Shown: positions 36,283-45,189, counted from the first letter of the stretch. The stretch: 64,000 nt of DNA from CAVOAK01 sp963664465 (GCA_963664465.2 CAXXSU010000015.1:124001-188000), one strand, 5' to 3'. Notes: generated by a model not told the origin, from the letters alone. A program made the numbers and translations.

Positions 36283-36774
36283 ATGGACCGTGACCAGGAG
36301 CGCGCGATCGAATGGGACTGCCAGAAAACCATGCGCCAGTACTACGACTATGTGGATCACCGCGACTTTGATAGTGCCGCCAACCTATTTACCGAAGATA
36401 TCGACTGGTTTTCGCATGGCGTAAAACTTCAGGGTCGAAAGGAATTGCGGGAAGGGCTCCAAGCTGCGCTGGGCGAAGGAACGATCCGTCATGTGTTGTC
36501 GAATACGGTGGTGAACGTCATCGATGCAGACAATGCAGAATTGAACGAGTACCACACGCTCTATTACGTGGCTGACGCAGAGTTTGAAAATGTAGACGGA
36601 CCGTTGGCTTTCGAAGGACCCGATCGGGTGATCGATTGTTACGCCGCATTGCGCCGTACGCCGGAAGGGTGGCGCATTGCCAAGCGGCGGGCGCCTATCA
36701 TCTTCCGCCGTAATCCGGACGAACCGGTACGCCTCGAGACCTGGGGTGCAAAGCAAGGCAAGATCGCTCAGTAG
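36283..36774 (+). CDS. NTF2/SnoaL-like protein, copy 4
   Basis: The 163-residue protein starts MDRDQERAIEWDCQKTMRQY and matches copy 3 along its whole length, ending VRLETWGAKQGK. The conserved pocket-lining strands FTEDIDWFSHGVKLQGRKEL and RHVLSNTVVNVIDADNAELN suggest related ligands. Tandem placement points to local duplication. Confidence 0.8.
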   Translation: MDRDQERAIEWDCQKTMRQYYDYVDHRDFDSAANLFTEDIDWFSHGVKLQGRKELREGLQAALGEGTIRHVLSNTVVNVIDADNAELNEYHTLYYVADAEFENVDGPLAFEGPDRVIDCYAALRRTPEGWRIAKRRAPIIFRRNPDEPVRLETWGAKQGKIAQ

Positions 36775-36812
36775 AACGCATCGGGCGTCTCCCACCAGGA
36801 GGAGAACAAGGC

Positions 36813-37311
36813 ATGGATCGCGATAAGGAGCGCGCGATCGAGTGGGACTGCGAGCAAGTTCTACGCCGCTACTACAACCATGTTCATCACCGGGAACTCG
36901 ACGAAGCTGTGGCCTTGTTCACGCCCGACGCTGATTGGCATGCGCTCGGTGTCGACTTGAAAGGCCGCGAGGCGATTCTTGAGGGTCTTCGAAACGGATT
37001 TGCCAGTGGAACTGTGCGCCATACGGTCACCGGCACGGTCGTGACTGTGATCGACGATGACATTGCTGACTCCGCCTACTGTAACTGCGTCTATAACGCG
37101 CCTGATATGCGGATTGAAGATCGCGAGAGCCCAATCGCCATGCAGGGACCGAGGGCTGGTCGTCGATGTCGCTGACCGGCTCGTCCGGACGCGCGCGGGT
37201 TGGCAGATCGCACGCAGGCGCGGCACGGTCGTCTTCAAACGGCAAGCGGAAAGGTTGTTGCCGTTTGAAGCCTGGGCCAAGAATGAGGGGAAACTCGTAA
37301 CCGACGCTTAA
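36813..37311 (+). pseudogene. NTF2/SnoaL-like protein, copy 5, frameshifted
   Basis: The first frame starts MDRDKERAIEWDCEQVLRRY and follows the family to IAMQGP near 37150. After a one-base shift the family continues as RGLVVDVADRLVRTRAGWQI then ARRRGTVVFK and ends at a TAA at 37309-37311. The IS1182-like element begins at the next base. Either a true null allele or a single-base sequence error would explain it. Confidence 0.8.
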
Positions 37312-37731
37312 CAGCCCGTTGACGAAGTCTTCCCTGGACGAAGTCGGCATGGTCTGATTCTCTGGTGTCCTGGCCTGAAGGGGGGTTCGCTGATGGCGAT
37401 GGGACAGCAGAAGGATCGTCAGGGGGACTTGATGGTGAGCTGGTCGGAGATGCCGCGCTCGCCTGGTCATGTATTTTACGACCGCCTGCAGTTGGTACTG
37501 ATCGAGGGCGGCTTCGACGGCTTCGCCGAGGCGGTCTGCCAGCCCTATTACGCGGCCAGGATGGGGGCGCCTTCGGTGCCACCCGGGCGCTACTTCCGTA
37601 TGCACCTGGTGGGCTACTTCGAGGGTATCGACTCTGAGCGTGGGCTGGAGTGGCGCTGCTCGGATTCCCTGTCGCTACGGGAGTTCCTGCTGTTGGAGAT
37701 GCGGGAACGGGTGCCGGACCATTCCTGGCTG
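37312..37731 (+). mobile_element. IS1182-like element copy 2, left part (420 bp)
   Basis: It starts CAGCCCGTTGACGAAG and encodes the first part of the transposase up to VPDHSWL, where the satellite begins. With 50845-51894 it makes 1470 bp, exactly the size of the intact copy, and the transposase would read straight through if the insert were removed. The base quartet before it is TTAA, while TTAG follows the right part. Confidence 0.95.
37723..37731 (+). other. Left attachment core
   Basis: TCCTGGCTG is the last sequence shared with the intact IS before the satellite DNA begins (GGCTGGATATGCC). Confidence 0.85.
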
Positions 37732-37771
37732 GGCTGGATATGCCGATTGTTTATGTCTATAAATCAACGCC

Positions 37772-38857
37772 TTACATCCCTTCATTGTCCAACCTTTCGT
37801 CAAGGTTGGACAACTCTGTTCGCGGTATGACCCTCAACTTCGCCATCCCCGACGCGGCCAACTTCGTGCGATTGGCCGCTGCGGTGTAGCGCGCTGCTTC
37901 CGTGGGGGTCTTGTGCCCGAGGAAGGCCATAACCTGAAATTCGGTAGCGCCCGCTTCGGCCAGCCGCCGCGCGCCCGCCTTGCGAAGCCCATGTGATCGG
38001 CAATGATCCGGCAAGCCGGCTTCGGTACACCAGCGGCGGAACAGGGCCCCCAAAGCGCGCGCCGTGTACGGTCGCTCCGGGCGACCATGCGCCAGAAGCG
38101 GCAGTCGGGTCGGCGGAATACGTTCCAATTCGAGCGCCAGCTCGGGCAGTATCGGGATTACCACCGCCTGCCCGGTTTTTTGCCGGCTGTAGTAGATTTC
38201 GGCGCCTCGAATGTTGGCCCGGGTCAAGCCCGCTGCGTCCTGCCTCGCCGCGCCGGTGCCGAGAAAGAGTTCCAGCGCCAACCGCGCCTGTGATCCCGGT
38301 GGGAAATGGTCGCGGAAATTGACGATTTCCTCGTCCGCCCACGAGTGAAAACCAGATGATCTGATCTTGTACGAATCGGCGAGCGCGGCTGGGTTTGGCC
38401 TGCTGAATGCAAAATGCTTGGCCGCGAAGCGGAAAAGCTGCGCCAAGTCCTTTTTGAGCCGGTTTGAAGCTTCCGGGCCGCCTTTCTTCGCCATCAGCGC
38501 CTCGACTTGGCGCGGCTGCATCCGGGCATAGCGGCCGTCTCCGATGGCCGCCTTGATCCAGTCAAGCCGCGGTCGCTTGTCCGAGCGTGTCGTGGGCGCG
38601 AGGATCCGAAACGCGGCCGAGTCGAGGTATGCCTCCACCAGGTAGGCGATGGTGCTGGGTTGCGCTCGCCGTCCCGCAACCCGCGCGCACTCGCAGGCTT
38701 CTTCATAGGCCGCGCGGAACTCGGTCGAGCCGTAGGGTCCGGGGAGATAGGCGTCCACCTTGCGCCCCTTCATGGTGCGCCGCAACCGGTGCCGCAGCTT
38801 GCCGTGGCGGTCAGGCTTCGTCGAAACGCCGGGGTAGGGATTGCGGCGGCGTTTCAT
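37772..38857 (-). CDS. int: Tyrosine-type site-specific integrase
   Basis: The 361-residue recombinase carries the catalytic set: Arg205 in LFLGTGAARQDAAGLT, Lys227 in SRQKTGQAVVIP, His289 and Arg292 in SHGLRKAGARRLAEAGA, His315 in AFLGHKTP and Tyr324 in EAARYTAAANR. The N-terminal 170 residues contain the arm-binding start and a SAM-like core-binding domain (YLVEAYLDSAAFRILAPTTR). Its gene ends 41 bp from the left core, the usual place for an integrase. Its last codons overlap an inverted repeat that resembles arm sites. Start overlaps the stop of the small upstream gene by four bases. Confidence 0.92.
   Translation of the reverse strand: MKRRRNPYPGVSTKPDRHGKLRHRLRRTMKGRKVDAYLPGPYGSTEFRAAYEEACECARVAGRRAQPSTIAYLVEAYLDSAAFRILAPTTRSDKRPRLDWIKAAIGDGRYARMQPRQVEALMAKKGGPEASNRLKKDLAQLFRFAAKHFAFSRPNPAALADSYKIRSSGFHSWADEEIVNFRDHFPPGSQARLALELFLGTGAARQDAAGLTRANIRGAEIYYSRQKTGQAVVIPILPELALELERIPPTRLPLLAHGRPERPYTARALGALFRRWCTEAGLPDHCRSHGLRKAGARRLAEAGATEFQVMAFLGHKTPTEAARYTAAANRTKLAASGMAKLRVIPRTELSNLDERLDNEGM
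37785..37815. repeat. Inverted repeat near the left end, possible integrase arm site
   Basis: TTGTCCAACCTT and AAGGTTGGACAA form a perfect 12-bp inverted repeat around TCGTC. GGTTGGACAACT (37804-37815) recurs exactly at 50795-50806 near the right end, and GGTTGGACA again at 50743-50751. Confidence 0.6.
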
Positions 38858-39054
38858 GACAACTTCTCGATCATGGCGTCGATGTCGTCGACGTCATCGG
38901 TAGCGGCTTCGGAAGCCTCGCCGGCGATGATTGAAACCCTGCCGCCGTCCGGCTGGTCGATCTCGATTCGTCCACCGCCATAGCCAGCCTCGCGTATGCC
39001 TTTGAAGTAGCGGCGGACCTCGGCTTGCGTGACGGCGACTTTCTGATTCGACAT
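38854..39054 (-). CDS. Small 66-residue protein before the integrase
   Basis: Starts MSNQKVAVTQAEVRRYFKGI; the next part KEAGYGG-like and GRIEIDQPDGGRVSII look like a short helix followed by two strands, and the end is acidic (ATDDVDDIDAMIEKLS). Its stop overlaps the integrase start (ATGA), so the two are coupled. It could be an excisionase or integrase-control protein by position, but no family is recognised. Confidence 0.6.
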   Translation of the reverse strand: MSNQKVAVTQAEVRRYFKGIREAGYGGGRIEIDQPDGGRVSIIAGEASEAATDDVDDIDAMIEKLS

Positions 39055-39065
39055 TGGCCCATTTC

Positions 39066-39470
39066 TCAGTTCAACTGCCGCCGCGCCGCCCAAGCGGTCG
39101 GCGAGTCAGGGTAGAGCGGCACCGGCTCATCTTCGCCATCGATAGCCACCAGCACGGCATCGTTTTGCTGGTCGTACCGGATCTCGCCAATGCCGAGTCC
39201 CGGGACCTGCTCGCGCAACGCAATGAGGTTCGACATCACGGCGGTTCGGACTCGCTCCTTTAGCGGTTCAACCTGTTCGGCTGGAGACAGCCATGCTTGT
39301 CGGGAGGCGGCGTCTAGCAGACACTGCGCCCCGCGCGCGACCACGTCGCCGATGGTGAACGGCTTGCCGCTCACCATCGACAGCTCCCGCTGGAGTTGCT
39401 CAATCGCCTCGTAGGTCTTGATCGGCAAGCTCACTAGCTTGCGACCCGCTTGAGCCTTTCGCTTCGCCAT
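39066..39470 (-). CDS. Hypothetical 134-residue protein, possibly ribbon-helix-helix
   Basis: The N-terminal part RKLVSLPIKTYEAIEQLQRE followed by a second helix (TIGDVVARGAQCLLDAA) has the strand-helix-helix pattern of CopG/Arc-like DNA-binding proteins. The second half (MSNLIALREQVPGLGIGEIR) is unassigned. It is the first gene of the three-gene unit leading to int and has a strong promoter with a palindrome directly upstream, which suggests an autoregulator. A longer upstream reading in this frame overlaps portal and is not credible. Confidence 0.6.
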   Translation of the reverse strand: MAKRKAQAGRKLVSLPIKTYEAIEQLQRELSMVSGKPFTIGDVVARGAQCLLDAASRQAWLSPAEQVEPLKERVRTAVMSNLIALREQVPGLGIGEIRYDQQNDAVLVAIDGEDEPVPLYPDSPTAWAARRQLN

Positions 39471-39501
39471 CAACGGCCTCCGATTTCTCGCTTGATGTGA
39501 A

Positions 39502-39530
39502 TCAGTAAACAACTGACAGACGTTTGTCAA
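39502..39530 (-). promoter_or_regulatory. Promoter with overlapping palindrome for the integrase operon
   Basis: On the reverse strand: TTGACA (consensus -35), 17 bp, TACTGA (-10), about 30 bp before the 134-residue gene. TGACA-N6-TGTCA (39514-39529) overlaps the -35 box and could be a repressor operator. Confidence 0.6.
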
Positions 39531-39561
39531 CACCCATAGGTGCACTGCGGCGGCCGTGGCA

Positions 39562-40624
39562 TCACTCACCCGCCAACAGGCCGGCCGTCGCCAGCGCCTC
39601 GTTGACGGCCACGCCACCGGCAACAAGTTTCTGGAACGCTTGAGCGCGGCCGGCCAAATCCACGTTGTAGAGATCGAAGCTGAGCCGGACGTCGGTCTCA
39701 AGCTTTTCCGAAAGCTCCGATTCCAACAGCCGGGCGAGGGGTTGGACGGTGCCGAGGTGCCATTGCCTGAGCGCTTCGCGCTTCGACGTGCCGTCGCTAT
39801 CGTCAAACAGGGCCGGGGAGCACCCGCACGCCGCGAGGACGCGGGCGAAGGCGTCCTTTGACACGGGCTACCATCGACTCGGGCGGCATCGGCCCCAGGC
39901 GGCTCGCCTGCCAGTCCCGTTGTGGCGCGGCCGTGCGGCCTTCGCCCCAACCGGCGGCGCTCGTTTCGAGTAGCAACGCCTTGCCGCGTGCGCCTGCGAT
40001 ATCCGCTTTCAACAACTTCAACGGATTGCCGGCGGCATCGTCGCCGCCGTCTTGCGGTATGGCGAGCAATTGCGCGAGCGGCCCGCCCGCCTCGTCGGCA
40101 AGAGATCGCTCCGCTTCGGATTGCAACCGCGCCGTGGTGTGTGCCCAGCTCAGCGGCCCGAGCCCGGTGTACGGCTGGCCCGGTGTTGAGCCCCACCGGC
40201 AGGAGACGACGCTGGACGCCGGCAAGTTCCAGGTCGTGCTTGTCGAAGGCCCGTAGGCCGTCACGCGCACGGTCCAGGTTGCCGGATCGTGCGAGCCTTC
40301 CCAATGCCAGCTTGACGCCGGGATTAGCTTTACCATCCCGTCGCCACCGACTCGGATAACGTGCATGGCGGCGCCGCTGCGAATCAGGTCACGGCCGATT
40401 TGCCCCAGGACGATCGGGGAGACCGCTTCCTGTACCCAGGCAGGCCCGACGACCTCAGCACTAGCAAACGCGCGTGACAGCGCCCCTGCGGCCGCCTCGA
40501 CCGCTGCTGTAGACGAAGCGTCTGCCGCCGTTCCGGCTGCCTGCGCCTCGATCAGCCGGACCACTGCATCGGAAAAGTCGCCGCCTGAATCCCTGTGCTC
40601 GCGTCTTTGCCACGGCCAGCGCAC
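39562..40624 (-). pseudogene. HK97-type phage portal protein, one frameshift
   Basis: The first frame (from 40624) starts MRWPWQRREHRDSGGDFSDA and shows portal features: VQEAVSPIVLGQIGRDLIRS, LIPASSWHWEGSHDPATWTV and GQPYTGLGPLSWAHTTARLQ, which matches the strongly conserved portal segment. Near 39864 the frame shifts, and the protein continues as KDAFARVLAACGCSPALFDD, KREALRQWHLGTVQPLARLL and ELSEKLETDVRLSFDLYNVD to a stop at 39562, about 353 residues in all. The portal forms the dodecameric DNA-entry ring of the head. The shift may be decay or a sequence error. Confidence 0.82.
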
Positions 40625-40626
40625 GG

Positions 40627-41085
40627 TTAGGTTTCCCGGAGCACGGTCGCGCGCGTGTAGCGCGGCCAGTCTTGCGACTCTTCGACGGTGTACTCGATCC
40701 CCGCGTGCACCAACACGTCGGCTTGGCGATCTTCGAACGCGGCCAGGAACGGCACGGAGTCATCGGCGAACAGCATCCCGTCGCCGCCGCCCCAGCGGAT
40801 CGCCTCGCCGTTCCATGTCAGCACGGCGCCTCCCCACGCTAGCGCGTCGCCTTCGCCCCGACGGCGCGCGATACCGCGAGGGACAAAAACCTTCATCCGT
40901 TCAAGCAGGCTCACGCCGCCAACAAAATCGGAATCCTCCAAAGACAAAGGCAACACTCGCGCCGGGTAGATCGTTTCCACGACCGGTCCGGGTTCGAACT
41001 CGCCATAGAAATTTGTGGTGCCCGGCCCCTGGCGTCGGCGAACGACCTCGTTCGGGAATCTCCGAAGGGCGAGGCGCCGCGTCAA
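40627..41085 (-). CDS. Hypothetical phage protein, probable head-tail joining
   Basis: The 152-residue protein lies between the connector-like gene and portal, overlapping the former by four bases. Content such as RRQGPGTTNFYGEFEPGPVV followed by LEDSDFVGGVSLLERMKVFV and a C-terminal ADVLVHAGIEYTVEESQDWP resembles small head-tail joining or neck proteins that have a beta-barrel with a VxxxGxxYxV pattern. Position supports that role; family not certain. Confidence 0.6.
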   Translation of the reverse strand: MTRRLALRRFPNEVVRRRQGPGTTNFYGEFEPGPVVETIYPARVLPLSLEDSDFVGGVSLLERMKVFVPRGIARRRGEGDALAWGGAVLTWNGEAIRWGGGDGMLFADDSVPFLAAFEDRQADVLVHAGIEYTVEESQDWPRYTRATVLRET

Positions 41086-41393
41086 ATCGCACCTGCCCGG
41101 CGAATTCGCCAGTGAGTGAGCAACGCCATCGCGCCGGAATGTCGAAGCGCGGACTGCATCGTCGGTGCGTAGCTAGTTCGGATATCGCCCTCGGTCTCGC
41201 TGGTGATCGCGGCGCTCGGCTGTTCGGCCAGCCATCCGGCCGTGCGGATCACCGCTTCGTTGGCGACAGCATCCGGCGCGTCCGGCGCGAATCGGTTCAC
41301 CAGCTCAGTCGCCACGGCAAGTAGGCGGGTCGCCGTGGTCGAGTCGACGCCGACGGCTTCGGCGAGCTCGGAGGCCGTGATCGTTACAGCCAC
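41082..41393 (-). CDS. Head-tail connector-like (gp6-type) phage protein
   Basis: The 103-residue protein is helical with ITASELAEAVGVDSTTATRL, VNRFAPDAPDAVANEAVIRT and AGWLAEQP, and ends in the SYAPTMQSALRHSGAMALLT stretch that is common in gp6-like connectors of HK97-like phages. It overlaps the protease gene by ten bases and the next gene by four, so these are translated as a unit. Confidence 0.7.
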   Translation of the reverse strand: MAVTITASELAEAVGVDSTTATRLLAVATELVNRFAPDAPDAVANEAVIRTAGWLAEQPSAAITSETEGDIRTSYAPTMQSALRHSGAMALLTHWRIRRAGAI

Positions 41394-41962
41394 AGGCGAC
41401 GCCTCCGATTCGCCGCCCGGCCAAAGTCTTCGGCGCGGAGGTCGACCGCCGCGTCCGCGTACGCGGCCGACGTCACGATGCTAAACTCGCGCAGCACGGC
41501 CTCGCGGATAACGCGAACCTGGACTCCGGGATTCCCCGGCTCCGGCTCCAGGCGCTCCGCGTCCGGGACAGCCGACGCGGGCGGCACCGTGAAGCCCGGA
41601 GACAAACCGACCATGAGTCCGGCGGCAATGGACTTCTCCGCGTCAACCACCCATGACGGCGGATCGTCGGGAAGCTGCGCCTCGAAGGTCACACCGTCGT
41701 CGCCGTCCGCGATTGCAAGCGTGCCGGCCTTGCGGCTCGCAATGGGCTTTCCGAAGTCGTGACCGACCAGAATGTCGAGCTGGCGCGTCTCGTCCTCGAT
41801 TGCGAAGCGGAAGGCGCGAGGCTCGAAGCGCTCCTTGCGGACGCGGCCACGATCGCGGATCGTCGCCATGCTGCCATAGTTGAACCGCCCGGACAGGATT
41901 CTCATGCCGCCGGAACGGCGTATTTCCAGCTTAGCCGCCTCGAAAATAGGAAACTCGGCCAT
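41384..41962 (-). CDS. HK97 family prohead protease
   Basis: The 192-residue protein matches the herpesvirus-type/HK97 prohead protease: FNYGSMATIRDRGRVRKERF, ERFEPRAFRFAIED, the catalytic His in LDILVGHDFGKPIASRKAGT and the catalytic Ser in GLMVGLSPGFTVP, followed by VIREAVLREFSIVTSAAYAD. It cleaves the delta domain of the capsid protein during head maturation. It lies six bases after the capsid gene in the same direction. Normal phages usually have protease before capsid; the order here is reversed. Confidence 0.88.
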   Translation of the reverse strand: MAEFPIFEAAKLEIRRSGGMRILSGRFNYGSMATIRDRGRVRKERFEPRAFRFAIEDETRQLDILVGHDFGKPIASRKAGTLAIADGDDGVTFEAQLPDDPPSWVVDAEKSIAAGLMVGLSPGFTVPPASAVPDAERLEPEPGNPGVQVRVIREAVLREFSIVTSAAYADAAVDLRAEDFGRAANRRRRLWL

Positions 41963-41968
41963 CGGCCA

Positions 41969-43305
41969 TCACGCTACTTGGAACGCGACTTGAGCATAAG
42001 CGTTCGGTTGCACAATAATCACGTCACCAAGTAGAACGTGCATCGTGAAATACCGCTCGCCTTGCGCGGAACCTGAATAGATATCGTCGATATCTATTAC
42101 GTTCCAATGGGGACAAACCGCCGTGCGCATAGCACCAGCTCCGCCCATCATGGACCGGCCCATGCGATACAAAATCGCTTGCTGCACGTTGTCCACGCTC
42201 ATAAACGTGGCCGGGTCCGGCATCCGCGAATTTGTCCACCAACCGCCATACATTGACATGCCGTAGTCCGAAAATGCCTTGTCGCCTCGACCGCCCGCCG
42301 TGCCGGACACGGGATCGCGGAAAGTCTGGGCCGAAAGGCGGTAGGTTTCCACGCCGCCGACGATTGCTGACCTCTTTGACGGTGTTCGCCCACAAGCCAT
42401 CGACCCCGCCGGCGAACATTTCAACGAATGTATCGAAACTCGCAACGGCGGCCGGAACCGCCGGCGGGTCGGTCAAGCGGCTGAAAATCCCGGCAAGGTT
42501 CGGCGCGGTCCCGTCCCCGTTGATCGTTTGATCGTCGAGTTGATCGGACAACGCAAGCGACAGGTTTTCGCGAAGGATCGACTCAAAGTTCGCCTGTCCT
42601 ACCGCCGCGATATCCTCAAGCGTCAATTCCAGGCGAGCGGATACGCGCTTGGGAGTCGCCGTCGAAATCGTGATAGCCCCGGCGTTTCCGACGGCCGCGC
42701 CTTGCTTGGCGAGCGCGGTTGCGGTCTGCGAAGTGGTGATAGTGCCCGACGCGAACGTGCCCGACGCCACGCGCGGCATTTCGATTCCCAAGCGACGGCG
42801 CGATGGCATTAGCGAACACAGCCGGGCGGATCGGATCGAGATTCACGCCGACCGTGCCGGGCGCTGGTGTGATGGCGCGGGTCTCGCGGCCGTCTTCGCC
42901 GTGGCGGCGCTCAATCGGCACGTCCCACAGTTCGAGCGGAATCCCGTGGCCGCTTACGCCCGCCGCCGCTTGCAATTCCGCCTCGGCGCCGTCGGCCATC
43001 CGGCCGCGTGCCGCGTTCATCAGGTAATTGCTGAGCATCGCCTTGGAGCGCAGCTCGATCCGCTCGCGCTGTCCGGCGTCGGGATCGGTCGCGGCGCGGG
43101 TCTCGGCGTCCTTTTCTTCGTCTTCCAGCGCGATCGTCGCGGCGCGCATCTGGCGCTCAAGATCAGGCGTGCCCTTCTCGATCACGTCGAGTTCGCTGCG
43201 CTGTTCGTCGCTCAGGGTGTCGAGCAAGGCAAGCTCGGCCATGCGGCCGCGCTCTTTTGATTGCCGGTCGCGAAGATCGCGAAGGCGCTTTTGGGTAGAA
43301 GTCAT
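41969..43305 (-). pseudogene. HK97-type major capsid protein, two frameshifts
   Basis: From MTSTQKRLRDLRDRQSKERG (43305) the first frame gives a coiled-coil delta domain and linker up to LDPIRPAVFANAIAPS. Near 42800 the frame shifts to RRLGIEMPRVASGTFASGTI and ITISTATPKRVSARLELTLE, the conserved capsid core with DIAAVGQANFESILRENLSL. Near 42380 it shifts again to AIVGGVETYRLSAQTFRDPV and runs to FTMHVLLGDVIIVQPNAYAQ. The whole, about 440 residues, is normal for a capsid precursor with an internal delta domain. Two single-base changes would restore it. Confidence 0.8.
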
Positions 43306-43434
43306 GAATTGTCCCCATGCAAAGGTGCGGTGCCATTGTCCCACACCCTCGCAGTAGGGGACTTTTCACAGTATTTGCCACTAGTCGCACGCTGTCAATA
43401 GTTCCGGTAGTGTCTCAGTTTGAAATCTGGTGCC

Positions 43435-43875
43435 TCATTCGCACTTTCCTACGAAAGCGTGGGTCACCTCGACCAGTCCGGACTTTTGGGACACGAGTGA
43501 GAGATTCTTCTTCTCCGTGTCGAGCGCATAGAGCTCCGTGACCGGTCCCCACAGGATCAGGATATGGCGAATGGAGCCTTGTCGGGTGACCTCGAACACG
43601 TGAGCACCGTAGTCGCTGGTGCTTCTCGTCCAATCTTCCTCCATCAGCTTGCTCTTCAGGACCACCTCTTCGACCTTGTCCGTTCCTAGGAATATCGTAG
43701 TGGTCTTCAATGATCCCTGGTCCCAGCCGGGAGCAATGCCAGCAAGCTCATTCCCGTAGAAGTAGCTGTAGCCTTCCATGGGTCCGCACGAAGCAATGAC
43801 CGCCGCATTCGCAGAGATGCCGTCTCCGCCGACCGCCGCTGTCAAACAGAGTATCCCTGCGAGAAAAAATTTCAT
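43435..43875 (-). CDS. Exported protein of unknown function inside the satellite
   Basis: The 146-residue product has a signal peptide (MKFFLAGILCLTAAVGGDGI, then SANA) and a beta-rich remainder with two cysteines (IASCGPMEGYSYFYGNELAG near the mature start and VGKCE at the end) that could form a disulfide. GGGAGGG lies about ten bases before the ATG. It has no role in head building, lies between the capsid gene and HNH, and could be cargo changing the host envelope. I do not recognise the family. Confidence 0.6.
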   Translation of the reverse strand: MKFFLAGILCLTAAVGGDGISANAAVIASCGPMEGYSYFYGNELAGIAPGWDQGSLKTTTIFLGTDKVEEVVLKSKLMEEDWTRSTSDYGAHVFEVTRQGSIRHILILWGPVTELYALDTEKKNLSLVSQKSGLVEVTHAFVGKCE

Positions 43876-43969
43876 TGCGTGTTTCCCTCCCGAAAGATCG
43901 ACGCACGGGCAGCGAAGCCGAACTGGCCGAAGACGTACCGCAAGCGCTAAATTTCAAAGTGCGACACTA

Positions 43970-44251
43970 CTATAGTTCCGAAACGAGCGCCCGCCACTGT
44001 CTCTCCGCCGGGCTTAGCTCCCGCCTGTTTTCGCGGCGGGTCTTTTCGATATGACAGGCCCGGCACAAGGTCTGCAAACCGTTCCAGTCGTAGGGGTCTT
44101 GGCCCGGCTCGCGTTGCAGCGGGGAGACGTGATCGCATTCGAGCCGGGCTGCCCGGCCGCACAGGCGGCACCGCCAGCGGTCGCGCTCGAATACTTTGCG
44201 GCGGATGCAAGCCCAGCGGCGAGCGTTCAGGCGGGTGTGGTGTCGGCTCAA
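43970..44251 (-). CDS. HNH endonuclease
   Basis: The 93-residue protein is a compact HNH nuclease: CRLCGRAARLECDHVSPLQR holds the first zinc cysteines and the HNH His (DH), and DWNGLQTLCRACHIEKTRRE holds the central Asn and the second CxxC/H. Small HNH proteins next to terminase are needed for genome packaging in HK97-like phages and occur in capsid-encoding satellites. Here the terminase is separated from it by the oppositely directed DUF4238 gene. Confidence 0.88.
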   Translation of the reverse strand: MSRHHTRLNARRWACIRRKVFERDRWRCRLCGRAARLECDHVSPLQREPGQDPYDWNGLQTLCRACHIEKTRRENRRELSPAERQWRALVSEL

Positions 44252-44310
44252 GTCGTATCATGTCCCGCGGGTTGAACTTGCTGTAAACTACCTTCGTCGC
44301 CTGCGGCAAG

Positions 44311-45189
44311 ATGAATTACGAGGTTTCTCAGAACATGCGCCATCACTTTGTTCCAAAGTTTCTCCTAGGCGCATGGAGCGAGGGTGCGAGCGACGGCATG
44401 TTTGAAGAGTTCCTTCTCAACGTGAATGGCCTCCCCACAAATAGACGTGTGCCCAAGGCAACTGCATATCAGCACAACCTCTGGGCCCTCACCAAGCCAG
44501 AGGTTGCCGGCATGAGTCAGCAGGCGATCGAAACCGATTTGATGAAGCTCATCGACAACTATGCGGCACCGGTCCGCGTGAAGATGGCGCAGCATGGGTT
44601 GAAGAGCCTGTCGATCACGGAGCGGCAGGATTGGGTGCGTTTTCTGATGTCCCTGAGAGTCCGCCAACCCGAAATAATCAGCCAGATCTGGACGGAGGGC
44701 GCCCACAATTTGCGCCAAAATCTTCCAGATGCTCCTGAGCAATATGAAGCCTTGGCTGAAGAGGACGACGCACCGACACTCGAAGAGTGGGTTGAGCAAC
44801 ATAACCCCGGATTCATCGAGAACTTCGGCGTATCTTGTATTCCCAAACTTGTCGACAATAGAGAGGTTGGCACTAAAATCCTCTACCTCCGCTGGTGGTT
44901 ATGGGATTTTGGCGGGGCAAAGCACGAACTCCTTCTGTCCGATAATCCATGCATATTCACCGGTGACATTGATGCACCGGAACTAATCGTTGCTCTGCCA
45001 ATTTCACCGACCAAGGCTTTTCTCGCAACTCGTGGCGATCTAACGGCTGCAAAGCTGCTTCAGCAGAGCCCTAGTACACTCGTCGTGCAACTTAATGAGT
45101 CATCAGTCCTGCAGGCCCGTACACGCGTCTACGCTCGAACCGACGCACCGAAGCGGTTCATTGCAAACCGCCTTACTTCGCGCACATGA
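44311..45189 (+). CDS. DUF4238 family protein, probable cargo gene
   Basis: The 292-residue protein has the family's N-terminal signature MRHHFVPKFLLGAWSEGASD, a long helical middle (SQQAIETDLMKLIDNYAAPV, QDWVRFLMSLRVRQPEIISQ) and LLSDNPCIFTGDIDAPELIV followed by ALPISPTKAFLA, the second conserved block. DUF4238 has no established function; members occur often in mobile elements. It is the only structural-region gene on the plus strand, with its own start, which is the usual place and orientation of accessory cargo. Start could also be the Met at 44335. Confidence 0.75.
   Translation: MNYEVSQNMRHHFVPKFLLGAWSEGASDGMFEEFLLNVNGLPTNRRVPKATAYQHNLWALTKPEVAGMSQQAIETDLMKLIDNYAAPVRVKMAQHGLKSLSITERQDWVRFLMSLRVRQPEIISQIWTEGAHNLRQNLPDAPEQYEALAEEDDAPTLEEWVEQHNPGFIENFGVSCIPKLVDNREVGTKILYLRWWLWDFGGAKHELLLSDNPCIFTGDIDAPELIVALPISPTKAFLATRGDLTAAKLLQQSPSTLVVQLNESSVLQARTRVYARTDAPKRFIANRLTSRT

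Noticed and set aside
39066..40304. 412-residue protein covering the RHH-like gene and part of portal
   Set aside because: The first 278 codons are an alternate frame of portal; only the last 134 codons form a plausible protein with its own promoter.
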